Assembly (NCBI RefSeq): GCF_014332515.1
Contig: NZ_VFSD01000015.1
Coordinates: 1 to 64,000, forward strand
Reading direction: 5' to 3'
DNA: 64,000 bases
Source of the DNA: Pontibacter beigongshangensis
GTDB lineage: Bacteria; Bacteroidota; Bacteroidia; Cytophagales; Hymenobacteraceae
Positions within the stretch are counted from its first letter, which is position 1. Every line of letters starts with the position of its first letter. Shown piece after piece: positions 16,902 through 24,899 of this stretch. Below the pieces are notes generated by a model. That model was not told the DNA's origin. It saw nothing but the letters and a program-made list of their open reading frames with translations, and made no database searches. Position numbers and translations under genes: made by a program.

Positions 16902-17906
16902 ATGAAAAAATTATTCAAAATTATCGGGTTTATTTTGGCGGCAGTTGTGGTGATAGCTGCTGCAGGTGTGCTGTATGTACGCTTTGCCCTGCCCAATGTT
17001 GATCCTGCCCCCGCGCTTGCCTTCGACAAAACCGATGTGCTCGTAGCCCGGGGCAAATACCTGGCAAACCATGTTACCGTTTGCATCGACTGCCACTCGG
17101 AGCGTGACTGGAGCCGCTTTTCAGGACCTGTAGTTCCGCATACCGAAGGCAAAGGTGGCGAACGCTTCAGCCATGAAATGGGCTTTCCGGGCACATTCTA
17201 TGCACGCAACATTACCTCCGATCCGGAAACCGGCATCGGCTCCTGGACCGACGGGGAGATTTACCGCGCCATTACCACAGGTGTGAACAAGGAAGGTGAA
17301 CCATTCTTCCCGGTTATGCCCTATCCGTCGTATGGCAAAATGACGGATACCGATATACGGTCCATTATCGCGTATATACGCACGCTGGCGCCTATCAAAA
17401 ACCCGGTGCCTGACTCCAAGGCAGATTTCCCGATGAACCTGATTCTGCGCACGATGCCTGTCCACTCCACCCCCACCAAAGAAACAGCCCTGAACGACGT
17501 GCTGGCCAAAGGGAAATACTTGGCGACCATCGGGGCCTGCGCCGATTGCCATACCCCTAAAGAAAAAGGTGCTAACATAGAGGGCATGGACTTCGCCGGC
17601 GGTATGGAGTTTGCCATGCCGATCGGCACGCTCCGCTCCGCCAACATAAGCCCCGACAAAAGCACCGGCATCGGCAACTGGACAGAAGAGGACTTTGTGA
17701 AGCGCTTTAAAGACACCGCCACGCCTGAAGCGCTGGCCAAGAAAGTAGCGCCCGGCGACTTTAACACCATTATGCCCTGGAGCATGTACGGCGGCATGGA
17801 GGAAAGTGACCTGCGCGCCATCTATAAATACCTGATGAGCCTGGAACCGATAAAGCATCCGATTGAGAAATTTACCCCAGCCGAAAAAACAGTAGCCAGA
17901 AAGTAA
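16902..17906 (+). CDS. Diheme c-type cytochrome
   Basis: The 334-residue product has a membrane anchor at about 8-28 and two cytochrome c domains. Heme sites are Cys61-Cys64-His65 (CIDCH) and Cys213-Cys216-His217 (CADCH). Candidate axial methionines lie in VMPYPSYGKM (about 138-147) and IMPWSMYGGM. Such proteins pass electrons in the periplasm; some serve as subunits for alcohol or sugar dehydrogenases. No dehydrogenase partner is adjacent, so the specific role is open. It stands alone, with a repeat copy after its stop. Confidence 0.92.
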   Translation: MKKLFKIIGFILAAVVVIAAAGVLYVRFALPNVDPAPALAFDKTDVLVARGKYLANHVTVCIDCHSERDWSRFSGPVVPHTEGKGGERFSHEMGFPGTFYARNITSDPETGIGSWTDGEIYRAITTGVNKEGEPFFPVMPYPSYGKMTDTDIRSIIAYIRTLAPIKNPVPDSKADFPMNLILRTMPVHSTPTKETALNDVLAKGKYLATIGACADCHTPKEKGANIEGMDFAGGMEFAMPIGTLRSANISPDKSTGIGNWTEEDFVKRFKDTATPEALAKKVAPGDFNTIMPWSMYGGMEESDLRAIYKYLMSLEPIKHPIEKFTPAEKTVARK

Positions 17907-17979
17907 GGAGCAGCCCGATTCCAAGAGCCGCCAGACTTCATGAGCGTGGCTTTTCATGCCTGCAGACATGGTCCCGGTG

Positions 17980-18010
17980 AATTATTCTAATCAAAAAGCC
18001 CTTCCAGAGC
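17980..18010 (-). repeat. CCTCCGGAGG/ATTAGAATAATT dispersed element, copy 4
   Basis: It reads AATTATTCTAATCAAAAAG then CCCTTCCAGAG on the plus strand. The ATG equivalent is ATC here. A second GGAAGGGCT follows 14 bases later and can pair with AGCCCTTCC. Confidence 0.75.
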
Positions 18011-18146
18011 CTTGGCGACGGAAGGGCTCTGCTTGCCCCTGCACTGCTGAATCGGCCGGCGAGGTGGTTGCTGCCTGTCAGGTTTTGGATTTGTAATTGG
18101 CTAATCGGAGATGGTACCAGAAACCCCCAACCTGAAATGATAAAGC

Positions 18147-18178
18147 GCCTCCGGAAGGCCATTTCCATTCGAATAATT
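18147..18178 (+). repeat. CCTCCGGAGG/ATTAGAATAATT dispersed element, copy 5
   Basis: GCCTCCGGAAGGCC is followed by ATTTCCATTCGAATAATT. The copy lies between the cytochrome and ogt genes. Confidence 0.8.
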
Positions 18179-18271
18179 GCGCTGAACCACGCAAACCACC
18201 AAAAGGCATACTCCGGCGAACGCGCAGTTGTCCGGGCTTTATAAGTTGACAAGAATTGGTAACTTACAACT

Positions 18272-18766
18272 ATGGAAGCAAAAGTATCTACCACGTACCT
18301 GAACTCCCCGATTGGCTGGATCAGAATAACAAGCACCGCGCACGCCATTGAGTCCGTGCTTTTTGTGGAGGCGGCATCAGCTGGCTCAGTAGACCTTCCG
18401 GCGTGCCTGCAAACCTGCACGGCCCAGCTGTCGGAATATTTCAGGGGGGAACGCCGGCATTTCGACCTGCCCCTTTCGCCGCACGGCACCACCTTCCAGC
18501 GGCAGGTTTGGGAGGAGCTGAAGGCTATTCCGTTTGGCAAAACAGCTTCTTACCTGCAGGTAGCCAAAGCCATTTCCGGGGAGAAGGCGATCAGGGCAGT
18601 AGGAGCCGCCAACGGCAGAAACCCTTTGTGCGTGGTAGTGCCCTGCCATAGGGTAATCGGCAGCGATGGCAGCCTGACCGGCTATGCGGGCGGCCTGTGG
18701 CGCAAAGAGTGGCTCCTCCGGCACGAGGGGGCGCTGAAGCCAGAACAGCAGCTTACCCTGTTCTGA
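18272..18766 (+). CDS. ogt: Methylated-DNA--[protein]-cysteine S-methyltransferase (Ogt type)
   Basis: The 164-residue product repairs O6-alkylguanine by moving the alkyl group to its own cysteine. The acceptor is Cys125 in the signature VVVPCHRVIG. The helix-turn-helix and arginine finger region (YLQVAKAISGEKAIRAVGAA, residues 94-113) and the active-site asparagine in GAANGRNP are present. The N-terminal half (about 1-70) is the short ribonuclease-H-like domain normal for Ogt. No Ada methyl-sensor domain is attached. The cytoplasmic enzyme is encoded alone; the start at 18272 gives the usual length. Confidence 0.95.
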   Translation: MEAKVSTTYLNSPIGWIRITSTAHAIESVLFVEAASAGSVDLPACLQTCTAQLSEYFRGERRHFDLPLSPHGTTFQRQVWEELKAIPFGKTASYLQVAKAISGEKAIRAVGAANGRNPLCVVVPCHRVIGSDGSLTGYAGGLWRKEWLLRHEGALKPEQQLTLF

Positions 18767-18850
18767 CAAGGAAGAAAACGAGCCCCCTGTAACCAGATTG
18801 CACGCCGGGAGTATAAAAGAAGACGTCGTAATTTCATCTCTACATACTCT

Positions 18851-19282
18851 ATGCAGCTTGTTTACAACAACTCCAGACTTAAACCCCGGACTGCGGACGC
18901 AGGCTCGCGTGCCATGGCGCTGCTACTAGACTGCCTGCTACTCTCCGCCATTATCGGCATAGCCGACTACTACACCATAAGCAGCGACGAATCTGCCCTA
19001 TTTCTGAAACCAGAGCGCCTGCTCCACCTGCTACTCGGGTGGCTTTATTTTGCCGGTGCCGAAAGTGCTTCCTGGCAGGCTACCATAGGCAAATACCTGC
19101 TCGGGCTGAAAGTGACCAGCACATCCGGAGATCGTATCTCGTTTAAATGCGCCAGCATCCGCTACTTCACCAAGCCATTCACGGTCATTGCCTGGGTCAT
19201 ACGCCTTGCCATGGCAGCGCCAGCCTTCCTGTCCAGGTTCTTACATGACAGGCTGAGCAGCACCAGAGTGGTAGCCCTTTAG
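18851..19282 (+). CDS. RDD-family small membrane protein
   Basis: The 143-residue product has hydrophobic segments at about 24-42, 58-76 and 115-133. The RDD signature Arg and Asp residues lie in the first segment (SRAMALLLDCLLLSAIIGI). RDD proteins are inner-membrane proteins; some have been linked to ion or sodium transport, but most are uncharacterised. It is 84 bases downstream of ogt, perhaps co-transcribed. Confidence 0.8.
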   Translation: MQLVYNNSRLKPRTADAGSRAMALLLDCLLLSAIIGIADYYTISSDESALFLKPERLLHLLLGWLYFAGAESASWQATIGKYLLGLKVTSTSGDRISFKCASIRYFTKPFTVIAWVIRLAMAAPAFLSRFLHDRLSSTRVVAL

Positions 19283-19376
19283 TTTCCGGTTAAAGCAGTG
19301 AAGGCTGTGACGCATACAACAGAAAAGGTTGCAAACCGCTACTTCAGCAACACAAAAGCCGGGCTCAGGTGACAAA

Positions 19377-19410
19377 TGAAAAAGCTCCTTCTTCTCAGAA
19401 AGAGCTTTTA
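19377..19410 (-). terminator. Terminator of the histidine phosphatase gene
   Basis: AAAAGCTC and GAGCTTTT arms around about 14 bases lie 25 bases past the phosphatase stop. The hairpin could work in both directions. Confidence 0.6.
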
Positions 19411-19434
19411 ACCGGCCGCTTAGTTTTGGGCAGG

Positions 19435-20013
19435 TCAGTTATCGTACTTTTCTATTTCTACGGTGGCAGCTTTACCTGGGGTCATGGTTACTTTAAAGAT
19501 ATATCCATACTGAGTTTCGGGGATATGCGACATATTGCTTTTTGCTCCGAATGCCTGCACCAAGGGCAGCACCGTGTTAGAATGGCCGGCCACCACCACC
19601 TGCTGACCTGCATGATCCTGCAACAGCCTTTCTTTTAACCCCAGAAAATCGTTTGCGCTGTAAGTGGCAATTTCCAGGTTCCGCTCTTCGGCCAGAGGCC
19701 TCAGCGTGCTCTTTGTCCGGGCGTATCTGGTCGCGTACAGGGCATTTAGCTCTACATCCTGCAGCAACGCCCGCAGAGCCTCCGCTCTGGCTTTCCCCTC
19801 ATCGTTCAGGTCAGGGTCCTGGTCATGGGGGTTCGAAATATCCTTCTCCGCATGCCGCACCACATAAACAGTAGTGGCGGCTGCTGCGGTGCCGGGGGCA
19901 TACGTTCCCACGCCTGCCCTGGCTGTTTCTACTTCAGAGGCCGGCTGTGTGCAGGAGGCCGACGCACATAAAAATAAAAGCAGTAATGATGCAAATTGTA
20001 AAAGTTTTTTCAT
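19435..20013 (-). CDS. Histidine phosphatase superfamily lipoprotein (SixA-like)
   Basis: The 192-residue product has a lipoprotein signal with Cys21 (LFLCASASC). A branch-1 histidine phosphatase domain follows: the RHG-type motif VVRHAEKD has Arg53 and His54 (phospho-acceptor), and the second histidine His144 lies in VVAGHSNTV. It resembles SixA-like or phosphoglycerate-mutase-like phosphatases. Its substrate is unknown, and the anchor places it in the envelope rather than the cytoplasm. A low-complexity Ala/Thr linker covers about 28-47. Confidence 0.9.
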   Translation of the reverse strand: MKKLLQFASLLLLFLCASASCTQPASEVETARAGVGTYAPGTAAAATTVYVVRHAEKDISNPHDQDPDLNDEGKARAEALRALLQDVELNALYATRYARTKSTLRPLAEERNLEIATYSANDFLGLKERLLQDHAGQQVVVAGHSNTVLPLVQAFGAKSNMSHIPETQYGYIFKVTMTPGKAATVEIEKYDN

Positions 20014-20227
20014 GTGTAAGGGCTATCACTTAAAATAAAGCAGGCTGTCTGCGGAATTCCTTTCTCTGCTAAAAGTCAAAGCCAGGTAAGAGGTGATCTA
20101 ACTAAGCTGGGAAGCTGCTGTTCTCCAATTACGCTGCGGTCCTGTTGCCAGGCTGGCTCCTTCTAATGGCAAAAGTTTTTACAATTTAACTTTGCACATC
20201 CACACTATATTTGTCGGGTGGAGGAGT
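20014..20227. other. Intergenic region upstream of the histidine phosphatase
   Basis: No gene is supported. On the plus strand TAACTTTG (20187-20194) and TATATTTG (20206-20213) match the -7 promoter pattern, pointing into repeat copy 6, whose ATG would open a 40-codon hydrophobic frame. This is noted as a possibility only. Confidence 0.35.
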
Positions 20228-20259
20228 AATTATTCTAATGAAAAAGGCCCTCTACAGGA
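20228..20259 (-). repeat. CCTCCGGAGG/ATTAGAATAATT dispersed element, copy 6
   Basis: AATTATTCTAATGAAAAAGG is followed by CCCTCTACAGGAG. From its ATG a 41-residue frame (MKKALYRSFALLLLLLIKLF...) remains open. Confidence 0.75.
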
Positions 20260-20616
20260 GTTTCGCCCTTTTGCTGTTACTGCTGATTAAACTCTTCCGG
20301 CAGTTTTCCGGCATGCACATCAAACAATCGGTTCTGCGCGTTACCCCTGCCAGGAAGTGTTAAGCCGGCCGGGAGCGAACGATGCCCGATCAGTAAATTT
20401 TTATTGAGGCGCCGCCTGAGTATCATCATTTCATTCTTAAAACACAGCTAAATATAATACTATAAAAGAAATAAAGCAACATGAATAACAGCACTTACAG
20501 CTCAAGGTATGAGGAGGCGCTCACCCGAAAAAGACCGGCATACAAAAGCCAGCTGTGTTGCACTTGATTTTAGAAAGGCTTTACCCCGCCAGGGCTGCCG
20601 GAGAGGAGAAAAACGA

Positions 20617-20644
20617 AAAAGGCCAGCTTTTCAGCTGGCCTTTG
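20617..20644 (-). terminator. Terminator of the tRNA-Leu gene
   Basis: On the minus strand AAAGGCCAGCT, loop GAAA and AGCTGGCCTTTTT lie 12 bases after the tRNA 3' end. Confidence 0.88.
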
Positions 20645-20655
20645 ACTGGTGGTAG

Positions 20656-20737
20656 TGCGCACGGGGAGAGTCGAACTCCCACACCCGAAGGCACAGGCTT
20701 CTGAGACCTGCGCGTCTACCAATTCCGCCACGTGCGC
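20656..20737 (-). tRNA. tRNA-Leu (anticodon CAG)
   Basis: On the minus strand the 7-base acceptor arms GCGCACG and CGTGCGC pair fully, followed by discriminator A; CCA is not encoded. The D-arm TGGCGGAATTGGTAGACGC is typical of leucine tRNAs. The anticodon stem CAGGT/GCCTG encloses loop CTCAGAA, giving anticodon CAG. A long variable arm (TGCCTTCGGGTG) and a T-arm GGGAGTTCGACTCTCCC follow. It decodes CUG. Confidence 0.97.
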
Positions 20738-20831
20738 GAAATATGTTCAGAAGTACCCGCCCATTTGTCGTGTTTGGGAGTGCAAATCTACAACGGTTTT
20801 TTTTACCTGCAATACTTTCCTGAAAAATATT

Positions 20832-21554
20832 TTATCGAGCGTCTACAGGCTCCTCCTCCACCACCGGATCGATCTCTTTCCTGGAAAATCGTTCAATTTT
20901 GCGCAGGGTCCATAAGCCAATGATCACCCACATAAAGCCGGCCGCGAAGCCTGCCATTACATCGGTGGCGTAGTGCACATGCAGGTAAATACGGCTAAAA
21001 CCGATCATAAAAATCAGGAATGTAAGTATGGCCACCAGCGAGTAGCGCCACACCGGCGGCTCCACATGCTTCCAGGCAAGGTATATCAGCAAACCATAGA
21101 AAGAGGCGGCCACCATGGAGTGCCCGCTCGGGAAGCTAAGCCCGGAGGCCTCTACCAGGTGAGGCATCGCCGGGCGGGGCCTGTCGAACAGGTACTTCAG
21201 CACCACATTCAGGGTAATGCTCCCGAGTGCTACCACCGGTACCTTCAGCGAGTACCAATGGTGCTTCCGGACAAACAGAAAGTAGGCGATAAGCAGGAGC
21301 GCGGCAGGCGTCAGGAACTGGCGCGACCCGAAAAAAGTAATGAATTCGATAAAGCTGGTAAAGCCTGCCGTTGTGATGCTGCTGGCAAAATTAAAGGCAG
21401 CCGTGTCGAAGTTCAGGTTGCCTCCTTCTACTACCTGTTTGCTGATATACAGAAACAGGATAACACAAACCAGGAACAAGCCCCACGCCAGCAGGAGCTC
21501 CAGCGTGAAAAGCGCAAGCGCGGCAACAATTTTCTTATAAAAGCTTTTGATCAT
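20832..21554 (-). CDS. PAP2-family membrane phosphatase
   Basis: The 240-residue integral membrane protein has about six hydrophobic helices and the three acid-phosphatase motifs: KYLFDRPRP (near 125-133), SFPSGH (near 143-148) and SRIYLHVHYATD (near 190-201). It probably removes phosphate from lipid pyrophosphates such as undecaprenyl pyrophosphate or from phosphatidic acid, with the active site on the outer face. The exact substrate cannot be read. It is divergent from thpR and ends 95 bases from the tRNA gene. Confidence 0.92.
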   Translation of the reverse strand: MIKSFYKKIVAALALFTLELLLAWGLFLVCVILFLYISKQVVEGGNLNFDTAAFNFASSITTAGFTSFIEFITFFGSRQFLTPAALLLIAYFLFVRKHHWYSLKVPVVALGSITLNVVLKYLFDRPRPAMPHLVEASGLSFPSGHSMVAASFYGLLIYLAWKHVEPPVWRYSLVAILTFLIFMIGFSRIYLHVHYATDVMAGFAAGFMWVIIGLWTLRKIERFSRKEIDPVVEEEPVDAR

Positions 21555-21711
21555 AATCAGGACAGATAATTTATTGGCGACAATAAGGTATATACGGCTG
21601 CCATACTCTTACGTATTTCTTCTGGAAAAAGAACAGCAAAGGCAGCAGGAACCACAACTCCAATTCCAGACGGGCTGGTGCAGGCTTCTGCGGCCTCAGA
21701 AAACAAAGCTC

Positions 21712-22257
21712 ATGAAAAACACCATCCGCTTATTTGTGGCAGCTGCCTTACCGGCCGATCTGAAAGAATACCTGGCCCGGGAGTCGCAGCCTTTCCGGCA
21801 CGAGTCGGTGCGGTTTGTGCCGGAAGAAAACCTGCATCTCACGCTCTTCTTTATCGGCCAGGTGCCGCACGAATCGCTGCCCGACATACAAGACAGAATC
21901 CGCCGGACAGCCATGCACCACGCTCCCTTTGTGCTGCAGCTCCAGTGCCTGGAGCCGGGGCCAAAACCACGTTCGCCCCGGCTGGTATGGGCACGCTTTG
22001 AGCAGCACCCGCTTTTTGAGCAGCTTAGCAAGGAGCTTACGCAGCAGCTGGCTCCACAGCCACCCGGCCAGCAGAAAACAATACCACACGTTACGCTGGC
22101 CCGCCTCCGCAAAGACATGCCTGCCCCACAGGCTTTGCCCACGATACTGCCTGCCGCCCCCGTGCAGCTGGCAGTATCGGCTGTTTCGCTGTGGCAGTCG
22201 GAGCTGGCATCGCCGCACCCCCGCTACAGCATTCTTCAATCCTTTGCATTATCTTAA
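21712..22257 (+). CDS. thpR: RNA 2',3'-cyclic phosphodiesterase (2'-5' RNA ligase family)
   Basis: The 181-residue product belongs to the 2H phosphoesterases. Both HxT motifs are present: HLTLFFIG (about 41-48) and HVTLAR (about 125-130). It hydrolyses 2',3'-cyclic phosphates on RNA and can join tRNA halves in vitro. The ATG at 21712 gives MKNTIRLFVAAALP, the usual family start, so the 55 codons open upstream are excluded. The CinA-type gene follows after 68 bases. Confidence 0.9.
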   Translation: MKNTIRLFVAAALPADLKEYLARESQPFRHESVRFVPEENLHLTLFFIGQVPHESLPDIQDRIRRTAMHHAPFVLQLQCLEPGPKPRSPRLVWARFEQHPLFEQLSKELTQQLAPQPPGQQKTIPHVTLARLRKDMPAPQALPTILPAAPVQLAVSAVSLWQSELASPHPRYSILQSFALS

Positions 22258-22325
22258 ACTTTCGGGCCCTATAACCAGTAAGAAAAGCACCTGTTTTTAC
22301 CTGAAACATTAAAATAAATGTATAT

Positions 22326-22817
22326 ATGAGCCAGAATGAGCTGACGGAATTGTTAACAATGCTGAAAGATAAAGGCCTGACGGTGGCATTTGCCGAAAGT
22401 TGCACAGCCGGTATGCTGGCATCGGAGTTCACGAAGGGCACCGGCAGCAGCGATGTGTTGGTTGGAAGCCTGGTGGTGTACCAGCCAGAGGCTAAAAAGA
22501 AACTGCTCGGCGTAAAACAAGACACCCTGGAACTGTACACCGCTGAGTCGCAGCAGGTAACAAACGAAATGGTGATGGGCCTCAAAAAAACCCTGAATGC
22601 TGATATCTCTATTGCCACAACCGGGCTGGCCGGCCCCGGCGGGTCCGAAAACTCCGAGAAGCCGGTAGGCACCATGTTTGTCTCTATCCTGTATGATGGC
22701 AGAGCGGAGGAGTTCCGGGAGGTATTCAAGGGCAACTCGCAGCAAATCAGGAAAGACCTCACAGATTATATCTTCCAGAAACTGAAAGGCATTGTAGAGG
22801 AGCATTATGACCGTTAG
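22326..22817 (+). CDS. pncC: CinA C-terminal-type nicotinamide-nucleotide amidase
   Basis: The 163-residue product equals the PncC/CinA C-terminal domain alone. Signature segments are VAFAESCTAGMLASEF (20-35) with the catalytic Ser, DVLVGSLVVYQPEAKKKLLG and TTGLAGPGG. It deamidates nicotinamide mononucleotide to nicotinate mononucleotide, recycling pyridine nucleotides. The N-terminal ADP-ribose pyrophosphatase half of full CinA is absent, as in E. coli YgaD. Confidence 0.92.
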   Translation: MSQNELTELLTMLKDKGLTVAFAESCTAGMLASEFTKGTGSSDVLVGSLVVYQPEAKKKLLGVKQDTLELYTAESQQVTNEMVMGLKKTLNADISIATTGLAGPGGSENSEKPVGTMFVSILYDGRAEEFREVFKGNSQQIRKDLTDYIFQKLKGIVEEHYDR

Positions 22818-22879
22818 CAGCTAGCTTGCAGCTCCTTGATGAATACAGGTATATTTGCCCTACCCGAAGAGCCGCAGAC

Positions 22880-22910
22880 CATCCGGAGGGCCGTTTTCAT
22901 TAGAATAATT
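22880..22910 (+). repeat. CCTCCGGAGG/ATTAGAATAATT dispersed element, copy 7
   Basis: ATCCGGAGGGCC is followed by GTTTTCATTAGAATAATT, 63 bases after the pncC stop. Confidence 0.8.
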
Positions 22911-23048
22911 TGAGGCAAGAACCGGCAGAGGTGCTGCGGTAGGTGGTAACTTGCACCTCACCTAAAAAACTTCAACCTTACCATTAGTCCGATAAGAAAT
23001 CAACCAACCACAAAACTGCCTGATAGTGGCTTCGACCGTGTTGCGCCG

Positions 23049-23672
23049 GTGTATGATGTGCTGGCCCGGCTGGTGTACGGCTCTTCGCTGCAGCGGGCAC
23101 AGCAGGCCTTGCTGCCCTTTATTCAGGAGCACGACAGGGTTTTGATAATTGGCGGAGGAAGCGGCTGGCTACTGGAGCAGGTACTGGTTTCGTGCCCGGG
23201 GCTGCAGGTGCTGTACCTGGAGGCATCGCCGAAAATGCTCCAACTGGCAAAGCACCGTTTCCAACAGCTTAATGCACCAGGCGCAACGGTGGCGTTCAGG
23301 CTGGGCACAGAGGCCGCTCTGGAAAGAACAGAGGTTTTCGACAAGGTTGTTACGCCCTTCCTGCTCGACCTGTTCCCGCCCCAGCGCCTGCGCCCGCTCA
23401 TGGAACGGCTGGCGCGGCACCTGGCTCCTGAAGGCCTATGGCTTTTCGCCGACTTCTGGCCTGTTGCCACTCCCCCACCCTGGTGGCAGCGCTTCTTAAT
23501 CAGGAGCATGTATGCTTTTTTCGGTACGATTAGCAACGTACAAGCCAGTACCCTTCCGGTTTATCAAGATCACTTTAAGAAGCTGCAACTGCAGGAAGTG
23601 TACACAAAGCCGTTTTTTAAAGGCATGGTACAGGCAAAGGTCTTCCGGAGGGAGGCGCAGCGGAAAACGTAG
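23049..23672 (+). CDS. Class I SAM-dependent methyltransferase
   Basis: The 207-residue frame from a GTG has a Rossmann-type methyltransferase core. Motif I is VLIIGGGSGWLLEQ (about 31-44), the motif II acidic residue is in VLYLEAS, and a later strand contains DKVVTPFLLDLFP. The substrate is unknown. The start is uncertain: the frame continues upstream to 22950 and encodes FDRVAPVYDVLARL across the GTG, which is the usual N-terminus of this family. No ATG, GTG or TTG occurs there; an ATT at 22983 is the first plausible start. The true protein is thus probably about 22 residues longer. Confidence 0.82.
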   Translation: MYDVLARLVYGSSLQRAQQALLPFIQEHDRVLIIGGGSGWLLEQVLVSCPGLQVLYLEASPKMLQLAKHRFQQLNAPGATVAFRLGTEAALERTEVFDKVVTPFLLDLFPPQRLRPLMERLARHLAPEGLWLFADFWPVATPPPWWQRFLIRSMYAFFGTISNVQASTLPVYQDHFKKLQLQEVYTKPFFKGMVQAKVFRREAQRKT

Positions 23673-23858
23673 CAGGAATTTAAAATTAGAAATACAGGGA
23701 GCTGCGTGAATGCCACTGTGCCAATTGCTGCTGCGCTATCAACACCCTAAAAATCCTCTAATCCGGGAAATCCTTGGGGTAGAGGCCCTATCTAAATATT
23801 CAGACAGAAAAAGTCCTATGTCTTGGATCCTTTAAAAAAGCAGCAGGAGGCAGCAGCA

Positions 23859-23889
23859 CCTCCGGAGGGGCTTTTTCATTAGCATAATT
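23859..23889 (+). repeat. CCTCCGGAGG/ATTAGAATAATT dispersed element, copy 8
   Basis: The whole composite is visible: AGTCCTATGTCTTGGATCC at 23811, CAGCAGGAGGCAGCAG at 23840, the core CCTCCGGAGG, then TTTTTCATTAGCATAATT. Confidence 0.85.
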
Positions 23890-24022
23890 TGCCTCAGGTA
23901 GTACCTGCTGCGCTTCCGGCTCCAAAACAAATGCTATTTTACCGCGTTCCCATATAGCAGGCATTATTTTGGCTTCTGACATTTAATTCGTAAATTACTC
24001 AACAGAAAAGTACTAGCTCGCC

Positions 24023-24685
24023 ATGAGAAAAATATTATTATCGCTTCTAACCGGCAGCCTTCTTTTTGCCAGCCAGGTGATGGCGCAAACAGCAGGGAAA
24101 GCCAGTCTGGAGCAACTACCGACACCCGAAGGCACAGAAACAATGGCACCGGCTATTAGCCCGGAAAGAGGAGCAAAGGAGAAACCGGCGTTTTCAGGCC
24201 CTCGCATGAGCTATGGCCTTTCGGCAGGAACGAGCATCAGCAACTGGGGCGGGGCGTCCTATCTGGAGCCATCGGCCCGTTACCAGATCACCGACCGATT
24301 CAGGGGCTTTGCCAGCTTTACGTATATGAACGTAATGCCGCAGCAGTTCAGCAGCACCACGCCCGAGGGCGGCACCATGATGCGGCGCACCAGCGGCAGC
24401 AGCCACTATATGGTGAACGTTGGCGGCGAGTACCTGGTAAGCGAGCGCCTGCTGGTAAGTGGCAGCTTCTGGAAAGACCTCTCGAACCAGGCGGGCCAGA
24501 ACCACCTGTACAACAACTTTATGAGCCCGGGCCGGCAAGGCATGGATTTCAGGGCCACCTATAAAATTACGCCAAACATCTCCGTTACGGGCGGCATACG
24601 CTACTCCGAAGGCGGATCGCCCTTCCACAACATGTATGGGCCGGGCTTTGGCGGCTACCAGCGAGGCCCTTTCGGCTTTTACTAA
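24023..24685 (+). CDS. Secreted outer-membrane-barrel-like protein, unknown function
   Basis: The 220-residue product has a signal peptide cleaved near VMAQ (residue 22). Residues about 60-220 show alternating strands rich in aromatic and Gly/Ser residues (RMSYGLSAGTSISN, ARYQITDRFRGFASFTYM, MVNVGGEYLVSERLLVSGS, ITPNISVTGGIRYSE), as in small outer-membrane barrels. The end, GGYQRGPFGFY, finishes in an aromatic residue, which is usual for barrel proteins. I do not recognise a named family. It has a terminator and stands alone. Confidence 0.75.
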   Translation: MRKILLSLLTGSLLFASQVMAQTAGKASLEQLPTPEGTETMAPAISPERGAKEKPAFSGPRMSYGLSAGTSISNWGGASYLEPSARYQITDRFRGFASFTYMNVMPQQFSSTTPEGGTMMRRTSGSSHYMVNVGGEYLVSERLLVSGSFWKDLSNQAGQNHLYNNFMSPGRQGMDFRATYKITPNISVTGGIRYSEGGSPFHNMYGPGFGGYQRGPFGFY

Positions 24686-24707
24686 GCACAGATAATCAGG
24701 CATTAAG

Positions 24708-24736
24708 GCGCTTTCCCGGAAACGGGGAGGCGCTTT
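24708..24736 (+). terminator. Terminator after the barrel-like gene
   Basis: GCGCTTTCCCG, tetraloop GAAA and CGGGGAGGCGC form an 11-pair stem followed by TTTGCATTT. Confidence 0.75.
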
Positions 24737-24899
24737 GCATTTAGGGCTCTTTCCTTTTCAGCACCCACCGCATGTACCTCTTTGCGGTATTCTGTCGTTT
24801 AGCTAATAATGGAGCCTGATTGGCAACTGTTTTTCTGAGTCGTTCAAACCCAAACAAAAGGAAGCGTTCAGGTACTTACAGCTTAAACCACTTAAAACC

